The notes beneath the pieces were generated by a model. It searched no databases and was not told the DNA's origin. It saw only the letters and a program-made list of their open reading frames with translations. This document shows, piece after piece, positions 1 through 9,045 of a stretch of 13,951 bases of DNA. The stretch lies in contig VBDL01000078.1 of assembly GCA_005884255.1 (NCBI GenBank), forward strand, positions 1 to 13,951, read 5' to 3'. Position 1 is the stretch's first letter. Every line of letters begins with the position of its first letter. Made by a program: the position numbers and the translations under genes. Origin of the DNA: Betaproteobacteria bacterium (lineage in GTDB: Bacteria > Pseudomonadota > Gammaproteobacteria > Burkholderiales > Burkholderiaceae_C).

Positions 1-394
1 AGTCCAGCGTGCCGGAGAACATGTAGACCTTCGACGTCTGCAGGTTGCTCACCGCGTCGAGATAGCCGCTGCCCGCCCAGCTGTTGGTCGTCGACACCAG
101 GCTCGATACCGGAATGCTGCTGTCGTGCTTCATGCAGCGCCCGGTCGCGTTGACCACCGAGCCCTCGGCGCAATAGAACGGCCCGCCGGCCACCACGCCG
201 GCGCCGGTCTTGAAGGTCGCCGAGTAGGCGACGTGCAACTGCACCGCCATGTAGCCGCCGGACGACAGCCCGGACACGGTGGTCTGCGACTTGTCGATCA
301 CCAGCTGCGGCAGCGGTCCCGCGTGCGGCGCGCGCGCCATGCCGCAAAGCAGCACAGACGCCAGCGCGACTGGAAGCGCGAGTCTTGCAAGCAT
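1..394 (-). CDS. Short-chain-length PHA (PHB) depolymerase, N-terminal part
   Basis: The first 131 residues of a secreted alpha/beta-hydrolase of the PHB depolymerase family are encoded; the C-terminal part lies beyond the left edge. A signal peptide is visible (residues 1 to about 22, MLARLALPVALASVLLCGMA). It is followed by SGLSSGGYMA (41-50), which holds the G-x-S-x-G lipase box with Ser44 as the likely nucleophile, then QLHVAYS and VVAGGPFYC, typical of the type 2 catalytic domain of extracellular scl-PHA depolymerases. The product should hydrolyse poly(3-hydroxybutyrate) or its oligomers outside the cytoplasm. ATG at 394 is preceded on the minus strand by AGAGGTGG about 7 nt upstream, which supports this start. 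The catalytic Asp and His cannot be seen here. It lies downstream of the binding-protein gene on the same strand, separated by 88 bp with two hairpins, so it may have its own transcript. Confidence 0.86.
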   Translation of the reverse strand, partial: MLARLALPVALASVLLCGMARAPHAGPLPQLVIDKSQTTVSGLSSGGYMAVQLHVAYSATFKTGAGVVAGGPFYCAEGSVVNATGRCMKHDSSIPVSSLVSTTNSWAGSGYLDAVSNLQTSKVYMFSGTLD

Positions 395-415
395 GACCGA
401 TCCACCTCTGACTGG

Positions 416-436
416 AGCCCCCTCTCGGAGGGGGCT
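416..436 (-). terminator. Perfect 9-bp hairpin, possible terminator or intergenic repeat
   Basis: AGCCCCCTC - TCG - GAGGGGGCT forms a perfect 9-bp stem with a 3-nt loop. On the minus strand it lies after the binding-protein gene and just before the depolymerase ribosome binding site. No T-run follows, so a classical intrinsic terminator is not shown. The neighbouring CTAGGGGGAG resembles GC-rich intergenic repeat units common in Burkholderiales (from memory, not searched). Confidence 0.45.
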
Positions 437-462
437 AGGGGGAGCGAAACGTTCGGCGCGAG

Positions 463-489
463 GCGCTAGCGGCCGCAGGCCGCTAGCGC
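463..489 (-). terminator. Perfect 12-bp hairpin overlapping the stop codon of the binding-protein gene
   Basis: GCGCTAGCGGCC - GCA - GGCCGCTAGCGC is a perfect 12-bp inverted repeat with a 3-nt loop. It contains the TAG stop (483-485) of the upstream minus-strand gene in its right arm. Its stability and position suggest transcript termination or 3'-end protection from exonucleases. There is no downstream T-tract on the minus strand, so termination efficiency is uncertain. Confidence 0.5.
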
Positions 490-1637
490 TTGTTCCTGAT
501 CGGCACGCTCATCTGCTCGGGCTTGATCTCGCTCACGAGCTCGGGCACGCCCCAGGGGAAGGCCGGGTCCACCTTGATCTTGAAGTGGTACATCGACTGC
601 ATCGCCTGGTGGTCTTCCTTGCGGAAGGTCATCTTGCCCTTGGGCGTGTCGAAGCTCATGCCCTCCATCGTGCCGATGAGCTTGTTGGTGGAAGCGTCGC
701 CGCCGGCCTTCTTCAACGCCTCCACCACCGCGATCGCGGCGCTCATCCCCCCGGCCGTGAAGAAGTCCGGCGGTGCCTTGAACTGCTTGTAGTGATTGGC
801 CACCAGCCACTCGTTGACCGGGTTCTTCGGAATGCCGAAGTAGTAGTAGGTGGCGCCCTCCATGCCCGGGAAGTTCTTGTACGCGGCCATGGCCGGCAGG
901 ATGTTTCCCCCCGTGGCGACTTCGATGCCGTAACGCTGCTTCACCTCCAGGTCGGCGAACTTGTTGAACGGCGAACTGGCACCGGCCCACACGATCCACA
1001 CCACCTTGCGGCCGGGCTTGTCCTTCAGCGCGTCGATGATGCGCTGGATGCCGGCGGTGAAGTCGGTGGTGTTCTGCGGCAGGTATTCCTCGTGCACGAT
1101 CTTGGCGGTCTTGATCGCGTCCTTGAAGGCCTTCACGCCGTCGCGGCCGAAGGCGTAGTCCTGTGCCAGCGTTGCAATCGTCACGCCTTGCTTGTCCAGC
1201 GCTACCGCGTTGCTGATGGCGTCCTGCGAGCTGTTGCGGCCGGTACGGAAGATGTACTTGTTCCACTTGTCGCCGGTGATCGCGTCGGCCACCGCCGGCT
1301 CGACCAACAGCACCTTCTTGTATTCCTCGGCCACCGGCAGCATCGCCAGCGCCACGCCCGACGACGTTGGCCCGACCGCGATGTCGGCCTTGTCGTCGCC
1401 ATAGGCCGCGGCGAGCAGGTTCTTGCCCACGTCGGGCTTGCCTTGATCGTCCTTCTCGATGACGATGAGCTTCTTGCCGGCCACGGTCATGGTGCCGTTG
1501 GTGGCGTAGTCCAGGCCCATCATGAAGCCGGTGGCGGTCTGCTTGCCGTAGGCCTCCAGCGGCCCGGTCTTGCTGTAGACGTGGGCGATGCGGATCTCCT
1601 TCGCATCGGCGGCGCACGCCGGCATCGGCACTGCCAA
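483..1637 (-). CDS. Branched-chain amino-acid-type ABC transporter substrate-binding protein (possible frameshift in signal peptide)
   Basis: This is a LivK-like periplasmic binding protein (Peripla_BP_6 fold) of an ABC importer for amino acids or related small carboxylates/amides. The mature part starts at ADAKEIRIAHVYSKTGPLEAYG and continues with IVIEKDDQGKPDVG, VGPTSSGVALAMLPVAEEY and GGMSAAIAVVEALKKAGG, all typical of the family; about 375 mature residues is the normal length. No permease or ATPase gene is adjacent, so it is either an orphan or works with a system elsewhere; the substrate cannot be told. The only start in this frame is a TTG at 1637 without a ribosome binding site. The codons just upstream encode a good signal-peptide core (VFLGAATLCAAALAV) but reach a TGA at 1709-1707 without a start. 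ATG at 1710 in another frame begins MRQNGRSGSLFR and would join this core if the G-run at 1676-1673 had one base fewer. The gene is probably frameshifted or carries a sequence error. Confidence 0.88.
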   Translation of the reverse strand: MAVPMPACAADAKEIRIAHVYSKTGPLEAYGKQTATGFMMGLDYATNGTMTVAGKKLIVIEKDDQGKPDVGKNLLAAAYGDDKADIAVGPTSSGVALAMLPVAEEYKKVLLVEPAVADAITGDKWNKYIFRTGRNSSQDAISNAVALDKQGVTIATLAQDYAFGRDGVKAFKDAIKTAKIVHEEYLPQNTTDFTAGIQRIIDALKDKPGRKVVWIVWAGASSPFNKFADLEVKQRYGIEVATGGNILPAMAAYKNFPGMEGATYYYFGIPKNPVNEWLVANHYKQFKAPPDFFTAGGMSAAIAVVEALKKAGGDASTNKLIGTMEGMSFDTPKGKMTFRKEDHQAMQSMYHFKIKVDPAFPWGVPELVSEIKPEQMSVPIRNKR

Positions 1638-1731
1638 CGCGGCCGCGCACAGAGTGGCGGCACCGAGGAATACCCCGAAAGAGAGACCCTGAGCGCCCGT
1701 TTTGCCTCATCCGTTGGCAGCAGGTCGGCCA

Positions 1732-1761
1732 TTGCGGCGGACACCGCATGCACGATATACA
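1732..1761 (+). promoter_or_regulatory. Weak candidate promoter for the iron permease-family gene
   Basis: TTGCGG (1732-1737) and TATACA (1756-1761) are spaced by 18 nt and lie about 47 bp before the ATG at 1808. They match the sigma-70 boxes only partly (3/6 and 4/6). A perfect 10-bp palindrome GACAGCTGTC (1762-1771) directly follows and could be an operator. The whole 1711-1807 interval is shared with the divergent binding-protein gene. Confidence 0.25.
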
Positions 1762-1807
1762 GACAGCTGTCCGAACTTCATGCACCTCGAACAAGGGGAG
1801 AACGCGC

Positions 1808-2239
1808 ATGCATCCGACCAAGCCCCGCTCCTGGTTCACGCGCTTCACCAAGTGGACCGCGCACGGCGCGGGCCGGCCCGGCAGCTTCGTGCTGGCCACC
1901 GCGGTGATCGTCGTGTGGGCGGCCACCGGCCCGCTGTTCGGCTACAGCGACACCTGGCAGCTGGCCATCAACACCGGCACCACCGTCGTCACCTTCCTGA
2001 TGGTGTTCCTGATCCAGGCCACGCAGAACCGCGATGCCGAGGCCACGCAGGTCAAGCTCGACGAGATCATTCGCGCGATCGAAGGCGCACACAATGTGCT
2101 GCTCGACCTTGAAGAGCTGGAAGAGGAAGAGCTCGACGCGATGCGCCTGCGCTACGAGAAGCTCGCCGAGCATGCGCGCCGCGAGTTGCGCAGGGGACGC
2201 GGCGACACCGGGGTGCCGCCGCTGAGCGTGGGGCGCTAG
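1808..2239 (+). CDS. Low-affinity iron permease family small membrane protein
   Basis: This 143-residue protein resembles the bacterial 'low affinity iron permease' family (Pfam Iron_permease). Two membrane segments are visible: about residues 26-46 (SFVLATAVIVVWAATGPLFGY) and about 50-71, which carries the characteristic NTGTTVVTFLMVFLIQATQNRD run. A charged helix rich in Glu, Asp and Arg follows, probably coiled-coil and cytoplasmic. Transport activity is known for fungal relatives and is not established for the short bacterial proteins, so the name is a family label. The ATG at 1808 is preceded by AAGGGGAG (1793-1800), which decides the start against the in-frame ATG at 1748. The regulator gene starts 21 bp after the stop, so the two are likely co-transcribed. 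Confidence 0.82.
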   Translation: MHPTKPRSWFTRFTKWTAHGAGRPGSFVLATAVIVVWAATGPLFGYSDTWQLAINTGTTVVTFLMVFLIQATQNRDAEATQVKLDEIIRAIEGAHNVLLDLEELEEEELDAMRLRYEKLAEHARRELRRGRGDTGVPPLSVGR

Positions 2240-2260
2240 GTTGCGAGTGCAAGGAGCGGC

Positions 2261-5200
2261 ATGAGCATGCTGGGCCGGATTGCCTGTCATCGCTGTGGGC
2301 GCGTGCGCCTGGGCGCCGATGCGCCATGTCCGGCCTGCGGCGCGCCCCCGATGGCGGGCGCGGCGGCGGCGCCGGCGACCGAGCCCTTCGTCGGGCGCCG
2401 CAGCGAACTGCAGTTGTTGCATGACGCGCTCGGCGGCGCGCTGGCCGGGCGCGGTCGCGTCGTCGTGCTCAGCGGCGAGGCCGGCATCGGCAAGACGCGC
2501 CTTGCGCAAGAGGTGGCGACGCTGGCCCTGCGACGCGGCATGTTGGCGTTGTGGGGGCGTTGCCTCGAGGAGCCCGGCGCGCCGCCGTTCCTGCCGTGGA
2601 CTCGCGCGATGCAGGCCTGCCTGCGGGCCTGCCGCGACGAACGCTTGCCTGCGCTGCTCGGGCGCGAGGCGGCCGCGGCGGTCGAGATCGCCCCCGAACT
2701 CGCCAAGCGACTACCCCCCGGCACCGCCGTGCCGGCCATCGGCGAAGGCGACCAGGCGCGCTTCCGGCTGTTTGCCGCGGTCGCGCATGTCTGGCGCCAG
2801 GTGGCGACGCTGCGCCCGCTGCTGCTGATCCTCGACAACCTGCACTGGGCCGATGCGTCGTCGCTGCGCCTGCTGGCCTTCATCGCGCAGGACATCGGCG
2901 AGTGCCGCATGCTGCTGCTCGGCTCTTGCCGCGAGGCGGGGTTGTCGCGCCAGCACCCGCTGGCGGCGACCCTGGCCGAGCTGCTGAACACGCGGCAGTT
3001 CAGCCGCCTGCCGCTGCAGGGCCTCAGCTTCGACGAGACCGAGCGCCTGGTCGCCGCGGCCAGCGCCGTGACACCGCCCGCCGCCGTTGTCGCGGCGATC
3101 CACCGGCGCACCGAGGGCAATCCACTGTTCCTGGTCGAGACGCTGCGCTTCATGCGCCAGGGGCAGGCCGGCGACGACCCGCGCGCCGCCGCGGCGCTGG
3201 TCGAGACCGTGCCGAGCGGCATCCGCGCGGTGATCGGCCAGCGGCTCAATCGGCTGTCGGCGCCTTGCTGCGCACTGCTGGCGATCGCCGCGTGCATCGG
3301 CCGCGACTTCGACCTGCCGTTGCTGGCCGAGCTGGCCGGCACCGGCAGCGAGGCAGCGCTGCTGGGCGCGCTCGACGAGGCGCTGGCGCAGCGCGTCATC
3401 GAGCCGACCCAGCTGGGGCCGCAATACCAGTTCAGCCACGCACTGATCCGCGAGGTGCTCTACGACGAGCTGCCCGTGGCACGTCGCGTTGCGCTGCACG
3501 CGCGCATCGCCGAGTCGCTGCAGGTGCGTCACGCCGCCGACTTCGATGCGGTGCTTGCACAGCTCGCCTACCACGCGGCCGCGGCGTTGCCGGCGGGCAG
3601 CCCGGCACGCGCACTCGACATCGCGCAGCGCGCCGCCGCGCGGGCTGCCGCACTGATGGCCTACGAAGAGGCGCTGCGCTGCTACCGGCTCGCGCTTCAG
3701 TTGCAGGAACGCTGGCTGCCCGCCGAGCGTGAGCGGCGCTGCGCCCTGCTGCTGGCGCTCGGCGCGGTGCAGATGCACGCCGGCGAGAACGACGCCAGCG
3801 CGGCCACGTTTCTCGAGGCGGTCACGCTGGCCCGCACGCTCGGCGACGCGGCCCAGTTCGCGCAGGCGGCGCTCGGCTTCGAGAACAACGGCTGGCGCAT
3901 CAGCCGCCCCGGCGAGCAGGCGGCGACATTGCTCGAAGAGGCGCTGGCGGCGTCGGACCGCTTCGACGCCGCGCTGCGTGTCGATCTGCTCGCCGCGCTG
4001 TGCCGCGCCTGCATCTTCTGCGGCCGCCAGCCGCAGGCCAACGCAGCGCAGCGCCGCGCCGTCGCGCTGGCGCGCGAGCTGGCGATGCCGCAGCCGCTGT
4101 TCAAGGCGCTGGCGGCGATCATGCCGGCGCGCCATGAGCCCGCTCAACTCGACGAGCGCCTGCACTGCGCGCATGAGGCGCTCGAGGTGGCCGAGCGCGC
4201 TGGCCACATGGAATGGGTCGATGCGCTGACAGGCTGGCACTTCGGCGACCTGGTCGAGAAGGGAGACCTCGACGCGGCGCGGGCGCTGGCGCAGGTCCAT
4301 GCGCGCGTGGCCGACGCGATCCGCCAGCCCTTCATGCAGGCGATGGGGTTGGCCAGCCTGGCGCTGCTCGCCGCCTACGAGGGCCGCTTCGCCGACGCCG
4401 AGCGGTTGGCCGGCGAGACCTTCACGATGGGGCAGCGCTTCCTGCCCGGCAACGCGCAGGGCGCGTACAGCCTGCAGATCTTCGTTCTGCGCCGGCAGCA
4501 GGGCCGTCTCGGCGAGGTGCTGCCGGTGCTGCGCGGCCTGGTCGGCAGCGTGCCGCGCGAAAGCCTGTGGCAGGCCGGGCTGGCGCTGATCTGCGCCGAG
4601 CTCGAGTTGCACGAGCCGGCCCGCGAGGCCTACGAGGCACTGGCGGCCGGCGACTTCGCGGGCATTGCACGCGACAGCATGTGGCTGACCAATGTCGTGT
4701 TCGCCGCCGAGGTCTGCGCCCGGCTCGGCGACCGGCCGCGCGCGGCGACGCTGTATCGGCTGCTCGAGCCCTACGCCGGACGCAACGTGGTGACCGGCAC
4801 CAACATCGCCTGCTTCGGTGCCGTGGACCGCTACCGCGGCATGCTGGCCGCGCTGGCCGGCGACGACGCACGCGCCGCTGCGTACTTCGCCGCCGCCGTC
4901 GCACTCGACGAGCGCGGCGGGGGCCGGCCCTGGCTGGCGCACAGCCGCTTCGAGTGGGCGCGCTGGCTCGCCGGCCGCGGCGGCGACGCGGCGGCCGCGA
5001 AGGTGCAGCTCGACGCGGCGCTCGCGCTCGTCCGCGAACTGGGCATGGCCGGCCTGGCCCGGCGCTGCGAGGCGCTGCAGCGCGAGCTCGACGGCGCCGC
5101 GGCCGCACCGCCCGCAGCTCCCGAGCGCTTAAGCCGGCGTGAGGTCGACGTGCTGCGGATGCTCTGTGCCGGTCACAGCAACCAGGCGATCGCCGCGCGC

Positions 5201-5323
5201 CTGTTCATCAGCCCGCACACGGTGGCGCACCACGTGCGCCACATCCTGGCCAAGACCGATTGCCGCAGCCGCACCGAGGCCGTTGCCTGGGCGCACCGCC
5301 ATCGCATCGGCGGCGAGGGGTAG
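2261..5323 (+). CDS. LuxR-family ATPase transcriptional regulator (LAL type) with N-terminal zinc ribbon
   Basis: A 1020-residue regulator. Residues 9-26 form a CxxC-x10-CxxC zinc ribbon (Cys9, Cys12, Cys23, Cys26). From about residue 42 (EPFVGRRSELQLL) an AAA/STAND ATPase domain follows, with Walker A GEAGIGKTR (72-80) and Walker B LLLILDNLHWAD (187-198). The middle, roughly 400-940, is Ala/Leu-rich helical and reads as TPR-like repeats (for example ALMAYEEALRCYRLALQLQ). Residues 955-1020 are a LuxR helix-turn-helix (LSRREVDVLRML, NQAIAARLFISPHTVAHHVRHIL). Such MalT/LAL regulators sense a ligand, oligomerise with ATP and activate transcription. AAGGAG at 2251-2256 sets ATG 2261; an ATG at 2267 is a less likely alternative. 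It follows the permease-family gene closely and precedes the truncated hemoglobin gene by 84 bp, which may be its target. Ligand unknown. Confidence 0.9.
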   Translation: MSMLGRIACHRCGRVRLGADAPCPACGAPPMAGAAAAPATEPFVGRRSELQLLHDALGGALAGRGRVVVLSGEAGIGKTRLAQEVATLALRRGMLALWGRCLEEPGAPPFLPWTRAMQACLRACRDERLPALLGREAAAAVEIAPELAKRLPPGTAVPAIGEGDQARFRLFAAVAHVWRQVATLRPLLLILDNLHWADASSLRLLAFIAQDIGECRMLLLGSCREAGLSRQHPLAATLAELLNTRQFSRLPLQGLSFDETERLVAAASAVTPPAAVVAAIHRRTEGNPLFLVETLRFMRQGQAGDDPRAAAALVETVPSGIRAVIGQRLNRLSAPCCALLAIAACIGRDFDLPLLAELAGTGSEAALLGALDEALAQRVIEPTQLGPQYQFSHALIREVLYDELPVARRVALHARIAESLQVRHAADFDAVLAQLAYHAAAALPAGSPARALDIAQRAAARAAALMAYEEALRCYRLALQLQERWLPAERERRCALLLALGAVQMHAGENDASAATFLEAVTLARTLGDAAQFAQAALGFENNGWRISRPGEQAATLLEEALAASDRFDAALRVDLLAALCRACIFCGRQPQANAAQRRAVALARELAMPQPLFKALAAIMPARHEPAQLDERLHCAHEALEVAERAGHMEWVDALTGWHFGDLVEKGDLDAARALAQVHARVADAIRQPFMQAMGLASLALLAAYEGRFADAERLAGETFTMGQRFLPGNAQGAYSLQIFVLRRQQGRLGEVLPVLRGLVGSVPRESLWQAGLALICAELELHEPAREAYEALAAGDFAGIARDSMWLTNVVFAAEVCARLGDRPRAATLYRLLEPYAGRNVVTGTNIACFGAVDRYRGMLAALAGDDARAAAYFAAAVALDERGGGRPWLAHSRFEWARWLAGRGGDAAAAKVQLDAALALVRELGMAGLARRCEALQRELDGAAAAPPAAPERLSRREVDVLRMLCAGHSNQAIAARLFISPHTVAHHVRHILAKTDCRSRTEAVAWAHRHRIGGEG

Positions 5324-5392
5324 GCACAGCCGAAATGGTCAATTCGGGCGATGCGCGGCCTCGCGCCTGCCCCTATGTTTGGGGCTCGGACA

Positions 5393-5400
5393 AAGAGGAG
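5393..5400 (+). promoter_or_regulatory. Ribosome binding site of the truncated hemoglobin gene
   Basis: AAGAGGAG lies 7 nt before ATG 5408. It decides that start over an in-frame upstream ATG at 5375, whose extension (MFGARTKRSID) would contain the site itself. The interval 5324-5392 also holds a short GCCCC/GGGGC inverted repeat but no convincing promoter boxes. Confidence 0.6.
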
Positions 5401-5407
5401 CATCGAC

Positions 5408-5770
5408 ATGCCGGAAACCCTGTACGAACGACTCGGCGGCGAGGAGCGCATCAAGCGGCTCGTCGTCGACGTCATCGACAACCACTACCGCAACCCGCTC
5501 ATCCGCCCCCGCTTCGAGAAGATCAGCGACCGCGCCGCGTTCGAGCGCCACGTGGTCGAGTTCCTCTGCGCAGGCAGCGGCGGACCGCAGACCTACACCG
5601 GCAAGGATCTGGTGTCGGCGCACAAGGGCATGAACGTCAGCGAGCAGGAGCTCGTCGCAGCGATCGACGACATCCTCGCGGCGATGACCAAGAACGAGTA
5701 CGACCAGGCCGAGAAGAACGAAGTGGTCGCGATCCTGTATTCGTTGAAGGGCGACGTGCTGCGGCTGTAG
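5408..5770 (+). CDS. Group 1 truncated hemoglobin
   Basis: A 120-residue heme protein of the truncated hemoglobin family. Visible hallmarks are the N-terminal TLYERLGGEERI, Tyr27 in DNHYRNP (the B10 position that contacts bound ligand), the GGP turn (58-60) followed by YTGKD, and His72 in SAHKGMNV as the proximal heme ligand (F8). The length is normal for group 1. Members bind O2 and NO; roles in NO detoxification, redox signalling or oxygen delivery are known for relatives, and which applies here is not shown. It is preceded on the same strand by the large LuxR-type regulator and followed 17 bp later by the remains of a cupin gene that has its own ribosome binding site. The C-terminus (NEVVAILYSLKGDVLRL) is complete. 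Confidence 0.93.
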   Translation: MPETLYERLGGEERIKRLVVDVIDNHYRNPLIRPRFEKISDRAAFERHVVEFLCAGSGGPQTYTGKDLVSAHKGMNVSEQELVAAIDDILAAMTKNEYDQAEKNEVVAILYSLKGDVLRL

Positions 5771-5787
5771 AGAAAAGGAGCTTGACC

Positions 5788-5987
5788 ATGACACGCCATC
5801 CGTTCGTTGTCTGCGCGATCGGCGCAACACTGTTCGCGGGCCGCCGCACTGGCATCCGGCCGTCGAGCGGGTGACCGTGCTCTCGGGCACCTTCCACATG
5901 GGCGTGGGCGACAAGCTCGATGTGCAGAAGTCGATGGCACTGACCGCGGGCAGCATGACGCCAGCGGGCGAAGTAGGGGCGCCATGA
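5788..5987 (+). pseudogene. Remnant of a secreted cupin-domain protein
   Basis: AAAGGAG followed by ATG 5788 starts a signal-peptide-like stretch (MTRHPFVVCAIGATLFAG) that then runs out of frame and stops at 5872-5874. In another frame, from 5841, PPHWHPAVERVTVLSGTFHMGVGDKLD is legible over 27 codons. This is the metal-binding core (His-x-His ... Glu) of small periplasmic cupins that normally carry about 50 residues between signal peptide and this motif and about 35 after it. Both are missing: the motif follows the signal peptide directly, and the frame ends at TGA 5985-5987 after ALTAGSMTPAGEVGAP. This points to an internal deletion with loss of frame plus a 3' truncation. The terminal TGA overlaps the ATG of the next gene (ATGA), so a ribosome in this frame could still couple translation to it. 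Confidence 0.75.
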
Positions 5988-6415
5988 ACGCGAACCGCCA
6001 TTCGGGCAGCTGCTTCTGCGGCGCCGTCACGTTCACCGTCACCGGCAGCCCGGCGCTGATGGGTTATTGCCATTGCGACTCGTGCCGCCACTGGTCGGCC
6101 GGGCCGGTCAACGGCTTCACCTTGTGGAAGCCCGATGCGCTGAAGATCACCGCGGGCGCCGAGCATGTCAGCACTTTCAATCGCACCGAGCGCAGCTACC
6201 GCAAGTGGTGCAGCCGGTGCGGTGGGCACCTGTTTACCGATCATCCCGGCATGGGGCTGGTCGATGCCTATGCCGCCGTCCTGCCGACGCTGCCGTTCGC
6301 ACCGGCGTTCCACATCCACTACGGCGAGACCAAGCTGCGTGTGCGCGACGGGCTGCCGAAGTTCAAGGACATGCCCAGGGAAATCGGCGGCACGGGCGAA
6401 CTGCTGCCCGAGTAG
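5984..6415 (+). CDS. GFA/CENP-V family zinc protein
   Basis: A 143-residue protein of the GFA family, named for the glutathione-dependent formaldehyde-activating enzyme. Zinc-binding cysteines are in the expected pattern: Cys10 and Cys12 (GSCFCGAVTF), Cys29, Cys31 and Cys34 (GYCHCDSCRHWS), Cys76 and Cys79 (KWCSRCGGHL). The family adopts a beta-tent fold; most members have no proven reaction, so formaldehyde activation should not be assumed. ATG 5984 overlaps the stop of the cupin remnant. Only a modest GGGG lies upstream, so translation may depend on coupling. An open frame continues upstream to 5807 but has no family similarity. The stop lies 9 bp from the end of the convergent DUF4242 gene. 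Confidence 0.88.
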   Translation: MNANRHSGSCFCGAVTFTVTGSPALMGYCHCDSCRHWSAGPVNGFTLWKPDALKITAGAEHVSTFNRTERSYRKWCSRCGGHLFTDHPGMGLVDAYAAVLPTLPFAPAFHIHYGETKLRVRDGLPKFKDMPREIGGTGELLPE

Positions 6416-6424
6416 ACGACCGTC

Positions 6425-6700
6425 TTAGCCCGGCGCCAGGCCGCCGAACAGCGGCGGCGGGCGCAGCTCGCTGACCTCGATCACGACGTCGGCCGGCAAG
6501 CCGTTGCGCTGCGCCGCTTCGCGAATCAGCTCGGCGCTGGGCGCCTCGTACAGGCAGTACGTTTTCTTCTTGTCGGCGCTGAGGAAAGAGTACAGCCAGC
6601 GCACGCCGAGATCGTCGTTGATGCGGGTGATGCCGGCAGCCGCCTCGGGCGAGACCTCGAGTTGCTCGGCGAAGTTGCGCTCGATCAGGTACAAAGGCAT
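6425..6700 (-). CDS. DUF4242 (SCO4226-like) small protein
   Basis: A 91-residue soluble protein of the DUF4242 family. It begins MPLYLIERNF and contains INDDLGVRWLYSFLSADKKK and TYCLYEAPSAELIREAAQRNG, the usual ferredoxin-like alpha/beta barrel pattern with the 'LYEAP' strand. The Streptomyces relative SCO4226 binds nickel, but no function is settled for the family. ATG 6700 is preceded on the minus strand by GAAAGGG, 5 nt away. It is convergent with the GFA gene (9-bp gap) and divergent from the metallo-hydrolase gene (89 bp between starts). That divergent interval contains an 8-bp palindrome TGGGCCCA (6741-6748) and no convincing promoter boxes. Confidence 0.85.
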   Translation of the reverse strand: MPLYLIERNFAEQLEVSPEAAAGITRINDDLGVRWLYSFLSADKKKTYCLYEAPSAELIREAAQRNGLPADVVIEVSELRPPPLFGGLAPG

Positions 6701-7197
6701 GGCAGCCCTTTCGCGCGATGTGTCGTCATCGTAGTGTGCATGGGCCCACGCGGCCTATGCTTGCAAGACCCAGATGTTGAGATGCCACCATGATCGTCAA
6801 GCAGATTTGGACCGCCAACGCGTATCGGAATTTCAACTACCTCATCGCCTGCGGCGAGACCGGCGAGGCGTTGGCGATCGACCCGTTGGACCACGAGAAG
6901 TGCCTGAAGGCCGCCAAGGACGAAGGCTGGGAGATCACCCAGATCCTGAACACCCACGAGCACGGCGACCATACCGGCGGCAACGAGGCAATGGTCCGCA
7001 AGACGGGAGCCCGGATCCTGGCGCACAAGAATGCCAAGGACAAGATCTCCGACATGGCGCGGGGCCTGGGCGCGGGGGATGTCGTGAAGGTGGGCAAGAC
7101 CGTCGAGCTCGAGGTGCTCGATACGCCGGGCCACACGATGTGCCACGTGTGCCTGCTGTCGCACACCGACCGGCCGGCACTCTTCTGCGGAGATACG

Positions 7198-9045
<1,848 letters not shown>

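Noticed and set aside
279..1907. Long open frame of 542 codons on the plus strand
   Set aside because: It is antisense to the depolymerase start and the binding-protein gene, is rich in His, Arg and Gly as GC-rich shadow frames are, and shows no domain.
466..1926. Long open frame of 486 codons on the minus strand through the binding-protein gene
   Set aside because: It lies one frame off the recognisable LivK-type protein and its composition is that of a shadow frame. Only its start near 1710 is of interest, for the signal-peptide frameshift.
2711..4942. 743-codon minus-strand frame opposite the LuxR-type regulator
   Set aside because: It is a shadow of the regulator gene; the Gln/Arg/His-rich translation has no recognisable motif.
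5365..5385. GCCCC/GGGGC inverted repeat as terminator of the LuxR-type regulator gene
   Set aside because: The stem is only 5 bp and no T-run follows.
5807..5983. N-terminal extension of the GFA protein from an upstream ATG
   Set aside because: The extension has no family similarity and is a shadow of the cupin remnant; the zinc domain begins right after ATG 5984.
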